Made by a program: the position numbers and the translations under genes. From a bacterium (GTDB lineage: Bacteria; Spirochaetota; UBA4802; UBA5550): DNA of 16,398 nt. The notes under the pieces are model-generated. The model was not told the DNA's origin, did no database searches, and saw only the letters and a list, made by a program, of their open reading frames with translations. Shown piece after piece: positions 1 to 6,352 of this stretch. The stretch covers positions 1 to 16,398 of the forward strand of contig JAAENB010000439.1 of the NCBI GenBank assembly GCA_024224995.1. Direction: 5' to 3'. Each line of letters begins with the position of its first letter. Position 1 is the first letter of the stretch.

Positions 1-193
1 GGCCGGTAATAACTTCAGCCGCTTTTGAATTAGCTTTTACCTGGGTAAAAGCAGCCGCAAGCGTATACTCATAAGAAATATTCCCGCTCTGTGCACTGTT
101 CGTCTCATTGCCGGTATTGTTCATACCGCAGCCGGTTAAAAAAAATACTGCCGTTAATAAAACCACGAAAAAGTTCGATAAATTTTGTTTCAT
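1..193 (-). CDS. Partial lipoprotein (N-terminal 64 residues)
   Basis: This is the 5' part of a minus-strand gene that runs off the left edge of the window. The ATG at 193 is preceded by an AAGGAG ribosome binding site about 10 nt upstream. The product begins MKQNLSNFFVV, continues with a hydrophobic stretch and ends its signal at a clear lipobox, LTGC, with the Cys near residue 22. A polar Asn/Thr/Ser-rich linker follows (residues 23-40), then YEYTLAAAFTQVKANSKAAEV. It is therefore an exported, lipid-anchored protein. Too little of the mature domain is present to name a family. The call of lipoprotein is secure; the function is unknown. Confidence 0.75.
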   Translation of the reverse strand, partial: MKQNLSNFFVVLLTAVFFLTGCGMNNTGNETNSAQSGNISYEYTLAAAFTQVKANSKAAEVITG

Positions 194-306
194 AAATTCA
201 CTACTCCTTTTGTATTTGGGTTCTCTTTCCACTTGAAGAGTTCTTAAAAATTCCAATACAGTACACCAACACCAACACCCGTCAATCCCGAAAACCATCA
301 GATTAA
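194..306. other. Short intergenic region, no gene seen
   Basis: Upstream region of the partial lipoprotein. On the minus strand a TTGACG and TACTGT pair with a 16-bp spacer could be a weak promoter, but neither box is good. No other structure was seen. Confidence 0.3.
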
Positions 307-435
307 ATTTTTTTAAAAGGCCTGCTGGAACAGAAAGGTCTTTTAGATAAATGGCATGAGTATGAAAATAATAAAACAGTAGAAACTCTAAAAGAATGGT
401 GCAAAGAAAATGGAATAGATATTATTGACGAATAA
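307..435 (+). pseudogene. 3' fragment of a UPF0158-like gene
   Basis: An open stretch of 42 codons with no start codon follows an in-frame stop at 304-306 and ends at a TAA at 433-435. The peptide includes GLLDKWHEYENN and then LKEWCKENGIDIIDE. This matches, from memory, the C-terminal pattern of UPF0158-family proteins (a W-x-x-F/Y-x-x motif followed by an EWCEENGI-like end). It is best read as the leftover 3' end of such a gene. Its stop overlaps the stop of the minus-strand ATPase fragment, so two truncated genes meet tail-to-tail. The family assignment is from recalled motifs only and is moderate. Confidence 0.45.
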
Positions 436-712
436 AATGGCGGAGGAAAAGGGCCTTAAGAGATCTCGTGCCGTCAATATATTTATTAATATATAAAAGG
501 GATTCCATGATGGCCTTTGTTTGCGACAGTTCAACACCGGTAAGGTCAATTACCGTTTTACCAAAGTGTACCCGGTCCACCTCTTTGGTATAGACGCTTT
601 TTTTATGATGTTCATTACAGGGATCAATACTACGGGGAAGGAGAATTCGTCCCCCCGGGCGGGCAGCGCTTCCTTCACCTTCAATTGCCCGTTTCGCAGC
701 AATAGTTTGCAT
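422..712 (-). pseudogene. C-terminal fragment of an ABC-class ATPase (COG3044 type)
   Basis: The 96-codon frame contains RSIDP, then VDRVHFGKTVIDLTGVE, SQTKAI and YIDGTRSLK, in the order seen in the C-terminal region of the predicted ABC-class ATPases of COG3044, which usually read IDLSAVEQLVDxSQTRAI and then YMDGKRTL. Full-length members have over 500 residues, so this is only the last part, without Walker motifs. Relative to the usual pattern it lacks three or four residues between VE and SQT, and its last residues (ALFLRHFIRQ) leave the family pattern, as after a frameshift. The ATG at 712 has a GGAGGG in front, but the family-like frame appears to continue upstream (RRDI), so that motif may be old coding sequence rather than a ribosome site. 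A short new gene made from the fragment cannot be excluded. Confidence 0.55.
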
Positions 713-734
713 GATATCCCTCCGTATTGTTTAC

Positions 735-962
735 TTACAATTTAAATACCCCTGAACCGGGATTTTCAAAGCTCTTTTTACAGGTCTCTATTTCCGCTTC
801 TATGGCGGACCAGATCTTTTCCAGCTGCTCACTGTTCCATTGGTAAACCTTTTTGTTGGACAACTGGGAAAGGCTGCTTATGCTCTTTAATACATTTTGC
901 ACCCGTTTCTCCGCGACCCGTTTAAACCTCTCTTCTTTTGTTTCTTTTGTTTCTTTTTTCAT
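735..962 (-). CDS. Small charged helical protein, 75 aa
   Basis: The ATG at 962 has a strong CGGAGG ribosome site 6 nt upstream, and a sigma70-type promoter lies about 45-75 nt above it. The product is very Lys/Glu rich at the start (MKKETKETKEERFKRVAEKRV), followed by NVLKSISSLSQLSNKKVYQW and an amphipathic segment, EQLEKIWSAIEAEIETCKKSF. The pattern of an RVxxRVxxxLxxIxxLxxLSN start followed by a W/F-x-AIExE helix is familiar from many small conserved hypothetical proteins of Firmicutes, spirochaetes and mobile DNA, whose function I do not know. It has no signal peptide or membrane segment, so it is probably cytoplasmic. Expression may be controlled by the paired dyads at 1050-1084. It is the only clearly intact gene among decayed neighbours in the first kilobase. 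Confidence 0.7.
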   Translation of the reverse strand: MKKETKETKEERFKRVAEKRVQNVLKSISSLSQLSNKKVYQWNSEQLEKIWSAIEAEIETCKKSFENPGSGVFKL

Positions 963-1007
963 TTTTTCCTCCGTTTAACTCTACTAACTATAAGCATCTA
1001 TATAACA

Positions 1008-1036
1008 TATATACCCATTCACCGAAATAAAGTCAA
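1008..1036 (-). promoter_or_regulatory. Sigma70-type promoter for the 75-aa gene
   Basis: On the minus strand, TTGACT (1031-1036) is followed after exactly 17 bp by TATATA (1008-1013). The start codon is 45 nt further downstream. Box quality and spacing are close to consensus. Confidence 0.6.
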
Positions 1037-1049
1037 ATTAATTTTCACA

Positions 1050-1084
1050 TATTACGGTAATATTTCCAGAATATTACCGTAATA
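1050..1084. promoter_or_regulatory. Paired palindromic operator-like sites
   Basis: Two 13-bp near-perfect palindromes, TATTACGGTAATA (1050-1062) and TATTACCGTAATA (1072-1084), are mirror images of each other, so the whole block is an inverted repeat with 15-bp arms around TCCAG. The centres (1056 and 1078) are 22 bp apart, two helical turns. The block ends 14 bp above the -35 box of the 75-aa gene and about 125 bp above torT. This geometry suits cooperative binding of two regulator dimers. The regulator is not identifiable from the window. Confidence 0.5.
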
Positions 1085-1096
1085 ACACCGGTCCCG

Positions 1097-1131
1097 GCAC
1101 CTCAGAGCTCTTTTAAAGAGCTCTGAGGTGC
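1097..1131. repeat. Palindromic repeat, copy 1
   Basis: A perfect inverted repeat: left arm CACCTCAGAGCTCTTT (1098-1113), single central T, and the complementary right arm to 1130, with one more G-C pair outside. It lies between divergent genes (735-962 minus, 1208 plus), where a terminator would have nothing to end. Three related copies occur at 4755-4798, 5220-5252 and 8350-8367, so it is an interspersed palindromic element. Confidence 0.85.
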
Positions 1132-1150
1132 TTATACCCCTAAAATTCCC

Positions 1151-1182
1151 TTGACCTTCCACCGATTTTCTTCTATTATAAT
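1151..1182 (+). promoter_or_regulatory. Possible promoter of the torT-kinase operon
   Basis: A perfect TATAAT lies at 1177-1182, 25 nt before the torT start codon. The nearest -35-like hexamer, TTGACC (1151-1156), is 20 bp away, which is too long for normal spacing, so the upstream box is uncertain or an activator is needed. Confidence 0.35.
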
Positions 1183-1207
1183 CTATTAAAAGAAAGAAAA
1201 ACTCAAA

Positions 1208-2317
1208 ATGAAAATGCCGGAAAATATTAAAAAAAAATGTACCGTTCTTTTGGGCATCCTTATTTTAACCTGTGCGTCATGTACTAAAGATAAGCCCGAA
1301 GGTAAACCTTTCCTCGTTCCCGTCGAAGTATGGAACCGTCCTTTTGATATGGATAGCCCTCGAACTGAGAAAAATTATATCCCTTTAAGAAAGGTTTCAA
1401 AAAAATGGAATATCTGCGTTTTCTTTCCCCATATGAAAGATCACTATTGGCTGGCTGTCAATTATGGTGTGGCAGATGAATCCAAAAAACTGGGGATTGG
1501 CATGCGCCTGTTTCACGCCGGCGGTTACAACAACCTGGATATCCAGGTTAACCAGGTCAAAGAACACGCAACGTCCGGCGTAGACGGAGTTGTAATCGCT
1601 GCCATTTCCTATGACGGACTTAATGAAATAGTAAGCGAATTACATAAAAAAAAGATACCTGTTATTGACCTTGTAAACGGGATGTCTACCACCCGGGTAT
1701 CGGCAAAATCACTGGTTTCATTTTCCGAAATGGGAATGAAAGCGGGGGAATATATAACAAAACTTCATCCTGTTGGCGGCAAAAAAATTACGATTGCATG
1801 GTTCCCCGGCCCTGAGAACGCCGGATGGGTCAAAGCGGGGGACCAGGGATTTAAAAAAGCCATTTCCGGTTCCGTCATAGAAATAGCCGCAACCCGCTAT
1901 GGGGATACCGGGAAAAAAACTCAGCAAAAACTGGTGGAAGAGGTTTTGGACAGGCATACCAATATTAGCTATATCGTCGGCACGGCAGTAACAGCTGAAA
2001 CCAGCGTTAGCATACTTCGCAACCGCGGTTTAAGCAAAAAAATAAAAATTATAGCGTATTATTTTACTCCGGGAGTATACAGGGGAATCAAACGGGGAAC
2101 TATCCTTGCCGCGCCAACAGATTCGGCAGTAATTCAAGGCCGAATCGCCATTGATCAAATAGTACGGATCCTGGAAAAGAAAAAGTATTCCAAACAGGTG
2201 GGGCCAAAAATTTATATTGTTGATCAAAACAATATAAATTCCTTCAACAGGGAAACATCCCTGGCCCCCGGGGGGTTCAGACCCAATTATACGGTTAATA
2301 TGGAACTAGTGAAATAA
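1208..2317 (+). CDS. torT: TorT-like periplasmic sensory binding protein (lipoprotein)
   Basis: The 369-residue product has a signal sequence and a lipobox (LTCASC, Cys near residue 25), so it is probably membrane-anchored at the periplasmic face. The mature part follows the TorT pattern closely: a YIPLRK segment, WNICVFFPHMKDHYWLAVNYG (about 67-87), LFHAGGYNN (about 101-109), then a type 1 periplasmic-binding fold (Peripla_BP_4 like) to the C-terminus. TorT proteins bind trimethylamine N-oxide or related ligands and pass the signal to a TorS-type hybrid kinase. The kinase gene begins 6 nt after the stop, supporting a two-component sensory operon. No torR or torCAD genes are in view, so the ligand may differ. 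The ribosome site before ATG 1208 is weak (AAGAAAG); the ATG at 1214 is an alternative start. Confidence 0.85.
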   Translation: MKMPENIKKKCTVLLGILILTCASCTKDKPEGKPFLVPVEVWNRPFDMDSPRTEKNYIPLRKVSKKWNICVFFPHMKDHYWLAVNYGVADESKKLGIGMRLFHAGGYNNLDIQVNQVKEHATSGVDGVVIAAISYDGLNEIVSELHKKKIPVIDLVNGMSTTRVSAKSLVSFSEMGMKAGEYITKLHPVGGKKITIAWFPGPENAGWVKAGDQGFKKAISGSVIEIAATRYGDTGKKTQQKLVEEVLDRHTNISYIVGTAVTAETSVSILRNRGLSKKIKIIAYYFTPGVYRGIKRGTILAAPTDSAVIQGRIAIDQIVRILEKKKYSKQVGPKIYIVDQNNINSFNRETSLAPGGFRPNYTVNMELVK

Positions 2318-2323
2318 TAATTT

Positions 2324-4675
2324 ATGAATTATAACAAAATAAAAAAATTTGTTATATTTTCCTGTGTCGCGTTAGCTGGTATCCAGGCAATGGTATATAC
2401 CGGTCATGCTTTAAAAACTCAATCAAAAGACGCCTGGATTGAAAAAGCCAGGAACGACGCCGAACGCGTAACAGAAATTGGTCTATTCTGGTTTTCTTCA
2501 ATACACGCCCAACTGAAAGGGGTATCCATCCTGTTTTACGGTTCAACCAGGGTTACGGAGATTGAATTTTTAAATGCCCTGGATGTAGCGGAAAAACAGG
2601 AATCTCTCATTCCCGCTGCAAACATGGCATTCGTTGAAATGTCGAAAAAACAGGGTTATACAATAACGTTCAGCTCTGATTCAAGCGGCCTCCTGGCCGT
2701 CCATTCCAACCCGGCACTTCATAAAGAAATACATTTCACCCTTAAACTGGCTTTTAAAAATCCCCACAAGGCTATAATGGGACCGGTCTTTAAAGACACA
2801 AAGGGATCATCTTTCGCCGCAATTGCCTTATTCGCGCCGAATAATGGAAAGGAAGGAGCTCTCGTATCCGTTCTTAACCTTAATGATTTTTTTAAAGGCC
2901 TTTCTTCCCTGCATATTCCCAGCGGACTAATCCTTCGAGTAAGCGAACCGGAACACAAAGAAAACCCAATATACGGTTCTTCTTCTCCTTCAGAGAATAC
3001 TGTTCATACCTTTTATATACGAGCCGACAGCGGGCAGGCTCATTGGATATATTATTGGGACCTGGACCACCGGTACCACGGAGGTCCGGCTCTTGGTCTT
3101 GGGAATGTAATCCAGTTTGGAGGCACTGCCATGATAATTCTTATCTTCACGATGCTGGGCCGCCTCTCCCTTGAGAATGAAAAGATTAACAGGAGAGTCC
3201 TGGAACGGACTACGCAATTGGAATCGGCCAAGCAAGCAGCGGAAGAGGCCAACCAGGCAAAGAGCCTGTTTTTGGCGAATATCTCTCACGAAATAAGAAC
3301 ACCAATGAACTCTATCCTCGGTTTTTCAGATGTTTTAAAAGATAGAATCAACGATCCCCAATCCGCTCATTTCCTCCGGTTAATTCACACAAGCGGAAAC
3401 GCGCTCCTGGGTATTATCAATGATATACTTGACCTTTCAAAAATAGAAGCCGGAAAATTTAAACTTGAGTACTCTCCTGTTTCTCCACAGCATCTTTTTG
3501 GTGAAATAGAGACTATATTTGACCAAAAAATAAAAGCAAAAGGATTACAGCTTATTATTGATATTCCCCCGGAACTACCGGAAGCCCTGCTCCTTGATGA
3601 AACAAGACTGCGGCAAATCCTCATCAACCTCGTGGGAAACGCCATTAAATTTACGGAAACGGGGTACATTAAACTCTCAGTTAAAAAGCCATACCTCGAA
3701 AATAAACAACAGAGCTCTTTTAATTTTCTCTTCTCCGTTGAAGATACGGGAATAGGAATCCCCGAAGACCAGCTCAAAAAAATATTCAATGCCTTTGAGC
3801 AGCAAAGCGGACAAAAAGCCGCGCAATTTGGCGGTACCGGGTTAGGGCTCACCATATCCAGGCGCCTGCTTGAAATGATGAATGGTGAAATCATTGCCCG
3901 GAGCAATGCCGGTAATGGCAGCACGTTTGAAATTATTATAAAAGACGTAGAAGTTTCACCGGTAACAGCTCTCTTGAACCAGCGAGAAAAAGAAATTGAT
4001 TTTAAATCAATACGCTTTGAAGAGAGTATTATCCTGGTTGCTGATGATATTGATTTTAACAGGGAGCTGGTTAAAACCTATTTTAAAGATTATACTTTTA
4101 CGATCATGGAAGCGGAAAACGGGTTGGAAACGATTGAAAAAGCAAAAAAATATCATCCCCATTTAATATTACTCGATATGAAAATGCCCGAAATGGATGG
4201 ATATGAAGCGGCAGCCATTCTTAAACATGATGAAAAACTAAAAAAAATTCCACTCATTGCCCTTACCGCATCGGCTATGCAGCAAGATGAAGAAATCATA
4301 AAAAATTTGTGCGATTCATACCTCAAAAAACCGGTTAGTAAAACAGACTTGATAGCTGAAATTATGAAATTTTTACCTCACACCCGGATATCCAATCATA
4401 CACCGGAAAAAACTTCGTTGGAACGAGCTCCGGAGTTCATGAATGAATTCCCCGGACTGCTGAAGGTCATAAAAAGTGAACAAGCTCAATGCAGGAGCTT
4501 AGCCCATTTGATGATAATTGATGAAATAAAAAAATTCAGTATTGAAATGAAAGATCTTGCTATTGAGCATAAATGCGCGCCTTTTAATAATTGGAGTGAA
4601 GATCTTTTTCTCGCCACTGAAGAATTCGATATTGAAGAAATACAAAAACTCCTGGCTGAATTTTCAACTTTTTAA
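2324..4675 (+). CDS. Hybrid sensor histidine kinase with receiver domain
   Basis: The 783-residue protein has a membrane segment at about 7-29, a periplasmic sensor region to about 262, a second membrane segment (about 263-282), a coiled linker, and the kinase core. The phospho-acceptor is His322 in NISHEIRTPMN. The ATP-binding domain shows Asn439 (GNAIKF), Asp474 (DTGIGIP) and the FGGTGLGL box. A receiver domain follows with acidic pair Asp574/575, phospho-acceptor Asp618 (LLDMKMPEMDG) and Lys669 (LKKP). The last 85 or so residues are a helical region ending DIEEIQKLLAEF, a tail seen on other hybrid kinases; it has no clear HPt His motif. There is no Shine-Dalgarno, and the start is 6 nt after the torT stop, suggesting translational coupling. 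The TorT partner implies TorS-like function. The regulator that receives the phosphate is not in the window. Confidence 0.9.
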   Translation: MNYNKIKKFVIFSCVALAGIQAMVYTGHALKTQSKDAWIEKARNDAERVTEIGLFWFSSIHAQLKGVSILFYGSTRVTEIEFLNALDVAEKQESLIPAANMAFVEMSKKQGYTITFSSDSSGLLAVHSNPALHKEIHFTLKLAFKNPHKAIMGPVFKDTKGSSFAAIALFAPNNGKEGALVSVLNLNDFFKGLSSLHIPSGLILRVSEPEHKENPIYGSSSPSENTVHTFYIRADSGQAHWIYYWDLDHRYHGGPALGLGNVIQFGGTAMIILIFTMLGRLSLENEKINRRVLERTTQLESAKQAAEEANQAKSLFLANISHEIRTPMNSILGFSDVLKDRINDPQSAHFLRLIHTSGNALLGIINDILDLSKIEAGKFKLEYSPVSPQHLFGEIETIFDQKIKAKGLQLIIDIPPELPEALLLDETRLRQILINLVGNAIKFTETGYIKLSVKKPYLENKQQSSFNFLFSVEDTGIGIPEDQLKKIFNAFEQQSGQKAAQFGGTGLGLTISRRLLEMMNGEIIARSNAGNGSTFEIIIKDVEVSPVTALLNQREKEIDFKSIRFEESIILVADDIDFNRELVKTYFKDYTFTIMEAENGLETIEKAKKYHPHLILLDMKMPEMDGYEAAAILKHDEKLKKIPLIALTASAMQQDEEIIKNLCDSYLKKPVSKTDLIAEIMKFLPHTRISNHTPEKTSLERAPEFMNEFPGLLKVIKSEQAQCRSLAHLMIIDEIKKFSIEMKDLAIEHKCAPFNNWSEDLFLATEEFDIEEIQKLLAEFSTF

Positions 4676-4753
4676 CTGTGATTGCTGTGATTATTGTGAT
4701 TATGATGGTGCCGGAAGAGGATATTCCGGGATCTGCCCCGGTGAATTGCCCTC
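4676..4753 (+). pseudogene. Collapsed copy of the Cys/Tyr/Asp lipoprotein gene
   Basis: Directly after the kinase stop is a shortened copy of the gene at 4893-5210. It reads CDCCDYCDYD, then GAG, then RGYSGICPGELPS, against CDYCDYCDYD...GAG...RGYSRTCPGESPS in the intact gene. A 123-nt segment is missing at an ATG/ATG junction (gene positions 4981 and 5104) and a 30-nt segment at a CCG/CCG junction (5110 and 5140), both exact multiples of three. The signal-peptide part is absent. The copy of the palindromic repeat follows at the same relative place as in the intact unit, so this is a tandem duplication that then shrank. Confidence 0.75.
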
Positions 4754-4754
4754 A

Positions 4755-4798
4755 ATAACGTCACAGAGCTCTTTTAAAGAGCTCTGAGGTGCCGTTAT
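4755..4798. repeat. Palindromic repeat, copy 2 (imperfect)
   Basis: The core arms CAGAGCTCTTT and AAAGAGCTCTG with a central T are intact, but the left outer arm reads GTCA instead of ACCT. Outer bases ATAACG (4755-4760) and CGTTAT (4793-4798) pair again, giving a hairpin with an inner bulge. The altered left arm fits a deletion that joined CACAG, as found at 5196-5200 beside the intact gene, to the inner palindrome. It also follows the kinase operon and could act as a terminator. Confidence 0.75.
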
Positions 4799-4892
4799 AT
4801 TTAAAAAAAATTAAAAAAGTTTGTTCCGATTTTGGAAAAACTGCGACTTACCCTGTATGAAACTTGAAAATTTAAAATGCAGAGGTAATTCT

Positions 4893-5210
4893 ATGTTTAA
4901 CAAATATTTCTTAATCTTAATGAGCGTTTTCCTGGTTTTTTCATTATTCGGCTGTGATTACTGTGATTACTGTGATTATGATGATTATTATGATGATTAT
5001 GATTATGAAACATATGGTTCATGTGTTTTTTATGATGATTTATATGACGGCGATTCATATTGTTATAACGGTTATTCCGAATATAACTGCAAAAATGACG
5101 AATATGGTGCCGGGAGTTTCAGCCAGTACTCCACTTGTTCCGAAAGAGGATATTCCAGGACCTGCCCTGGTGAATCGCCCTCTTTTCGTTCATATCACAG
5201 CTGCTATTAA
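4893..5210 (+). CDS. Small Cys/Tyr/Asp-rich lipoprotein, 105 aa
   Basis: The ATG at 4893 follows an AGAGGT ribosome site; an upstream in-frame start at 4821 would put the signal peptide inside the protein, so 4893 is preferred. The product has a signal peptide, MFNKYFLILMSVFLVFSLFGC, with lipobox LFGC. The mature part starts with a CDYCDYCDYDDYYDDYDY run and stays rich in Cys, Tyr and Asp, ending with SYHSCY. Nine or so Cys in about 85 residues, with many acidic and aromatic side chains, would suit metal binding or disulphide cross-linking on the cell surface; this is inference. The repeated TGTGATTA codon pairs are prone to slippage. It sits between a collapsed duplicate and a sigma54-controlled lipoprotein gene, and the palindrome starts 9 nt after its stop. 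No family was recognised. Confidence 0.7.
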   Translation: MFNKYFLILMSVFLVFSLFGCDYCDYCDYDDYYDDYDYETYGSCVFYDDLYDGDSYCYNGYSEYNCKNDEYGAGSFSQYSTCSERGYSRTCPGESPSFRSYHSCY

Positions 5211-5219
5211 TGGAAATAG

Positions 5220-5252
5220 GACCTCAGAGCTCTTTTAAAGAGCTCTGAGGTG
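5220..5252. repeat. Palindromic repeat, copy 3
   Basis: An inverted repeat with 15-bp paired arms (ACCTCAGAGCTCTTT and its complement) around a central T, the same as copy 1 except at the outermost pair. It begins just after the stop of the small lipoprotein gene and is followed by a few bases and an A-rich run, not a T-run, so as a plus-strand terminator it is atypical. Confidence 0.85.
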
Positions 5253-5286
5253 AATATCAAAAAAAAAAGACTCATTTTTACATATT

Positions 5287-5303
5287 TTGGCACAAAACTT
5301 GCT
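5287..5303 (+). promoter_or_regulatory. Sigma54 (RpoN) promoter, -24/-12
   Basis: TTGGCAC-AAAAC-TTGCT matches the consensus TTGGCAC-N5-TTGCW fully, with the invariant GG and GC separated by 10 nt. The expected transcript start is near 5314, about 35 nt before the ATG at 5349. A matching element precedes the lipoprotein gene at 14495. The activator (enhancer-binding) site was not found. Confidence 0.8.
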
Positions 5304-5348
5304 TAATGATAAAGAATATTGAGGATATAATAAAAAAGGAACAATAAA

Positions 5349-6092
5349 ATGAAAAAACTATACAGTATGATGATAATTCTAACCTGCCTGCTCATTTCCT
5401 GTTCGGGCAATCCCAATGAAGGGATCTGGATGGCCTATGACAGTATACAGAGCGATGCCGGTTCTCCGGTGGATTATTCGGCTCATATGAAAATAACAGT
5501 AAACGAAAACGATGACTTTAGCGGTGTGTTCTCCGGTCAATTTGGTTCGTTTGCCATGACTTTCGGCGGAGACATTACAGGACATATTGACGAGTCAGGA
5601 GCCGTCTCAAACGCGGATATTACCATGCATGAAAACGGCATACAAACAACAGAGTCATATTTTACCGGCACCTTCCATGATGTGAATGCCGATGGTGACC
5701 TGGTAGTCAAACTTGACGCCGGAGCATCCATCATGACAATTCCTACATCATGGATTCTCTATAAAAACGACCCTGCTTCGCCAATAGGTACCTGGGAGTT
5801 CAGGTCACAAAACCAGTCCCCTTCCTGGCAGTTTAATGTTCTTCTGGACGAAACAAATTCTTTCAAGGGAAGGATAGGTATGTTTCTTGATGACAACAGT
5901 AAAATCTGCTACGGCAGCGTAAGCGGCTCTATTGACGGAAATAGAAATATCAACAATGGTACTGTTACCATGGATGACAGCAGCTCCGGCAGCATTACCG
6001 GCAATTTTGGAGATATAAAAGCTTCGGGAGAGGTTTCTATTCCGGCGCTATCTTCATCAACATTGAGCTGGTCAATGAATAAAGAAATATAG
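5349..6092 (+). CDS. Two-domain lipoprotein, 247 aa
   Basis: ATG 5349 follows AAGGAAC, and the product starts with a lipoprotein signal ending at LLISC (Cys near residue 18). Two similar halves follow: about 25-140, beginning GIWMAYDS, and about 146-247, beginning GTWEFRSQ. Each half has a G-x-W start, a central FSGVFSG or FKGRIGM strand pair, a GxISGxIDxxG-like turn (GDITGHIDESG and GSVSGSIDGNR) and Ser/Thr-rich strands, suggesting two small beta-barrel or sandwich domains. I do not recognise a named family. It has its own sigma54 promoter, so expression is probably conditional on a RpoN activator. The stop is 2 nt before the collapsed receptor copy. Confidence 0.8.
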   Translation: MKKLYSMMIILTCLLISCSGNPNEGIWMAYDSIQSDAGSPVDYSAHMKITVNENDDFSGVFSGQFGSFAMTFGGDITGHIDESGAVSNADITMHENGIQTTESYFTGTFHDVNADGDLVVKLDAGASIMTIPTSWILYKNDPASPIGTWEFRSQNQSPSWQFNVLLDETNSFKGRIGMFLDDNSKICYGSVSGSIDGNRNINNGTVTMDDSSSGSITGNFGDIKASGEVSIPALSSSTLSWSMNKEI

Positions 6093-6094
6093 CT

Positions 6095-6250
6095 TGTACG
6101 GACCAGGTCCGGCGCTGTATGGGCGGGAAAATGACTGTTGTGTCTCCCTTTAAAATAGACTTCCCGCATATCCCAGGGACCAATGAAGTCTTCCGACTGC
6201 GCTTCACGGTATTCTTCGGCCCAGTCCATGCCCTCTTTGTTGTTCATTCC
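6095..6250 (-). pseudogene. Collapsed copy of the TonB-dependent receptor gene
   Basis: On the minus strand this stretch matches pieces of the receptor gene at 8389-10551. From 6250 down it reads KEGMDWAEEY, REAQS, EDFIGPWDM and YFKGRHNS, against KDGIDWAEEY...REAQS...EDFIGPWDM...YFKGKHDS in the receptor, then jumps about 1.26 kb to the receptor's 3' end. There 37 nt (6095-6131) are identical to 8414-8450. The first two gaps are 24 nt (between GAATACC direct repeats) and 27 nt (between GTCGG repeats), both in frame; the third is out of frame. It keeps no start, plug domain or barrel end and cannot make a receptor. Confidence 0.85.
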
Positions 6251-6281
6251 CTCTCACCTAGCATTCATTCCCTGCCGGTTG
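6239..6281 (-). repeat. Degenerate GAATGAAC-type repeat, copy A
   Basis: Read on the minus strand: GGGAATGAATGCTAGGTG followed by AGAGGGAATGAACAACA. The two units resemble the repeat units at 15178-15257 (GAACGAATGCCGGGTGAATG and GGAATGAACAACAG) and a single unit at 13439. It adjoins the 5' end of the collapsed receptor copy. Confidence 0.5.
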
Positions 6282-6352
6282 CCGGTTGCACAATAATCTA
6301 TTATATTCTGTTTATTACAAAAAAAATAATAATAAACAAAAGGAGCAATTAA

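Noticed and set aside
1097..1131. Palindrome copy 1 as a transcription terminator
   Set aside because: It lies between divergent genes with no transcript to end, and has no T-run on either side; treated as a repeat element instead.
3385..3924. Minus-strand open frame of 179 codons opposite the kinase
   Set aside because: It lies fully inside the HisKA/ATPase coding region, whose plus-strand motifs are all intact; composition is typical of an antisense shadow.
5909..6247. Minus-strand open frame of 112 codons reading through the receptor remnant into the antisense of the 5349 lipoprotein gene
   Set aside because: It joins receptor fragments out of frame with antisense sequence; no start signal, so not a functional gene.
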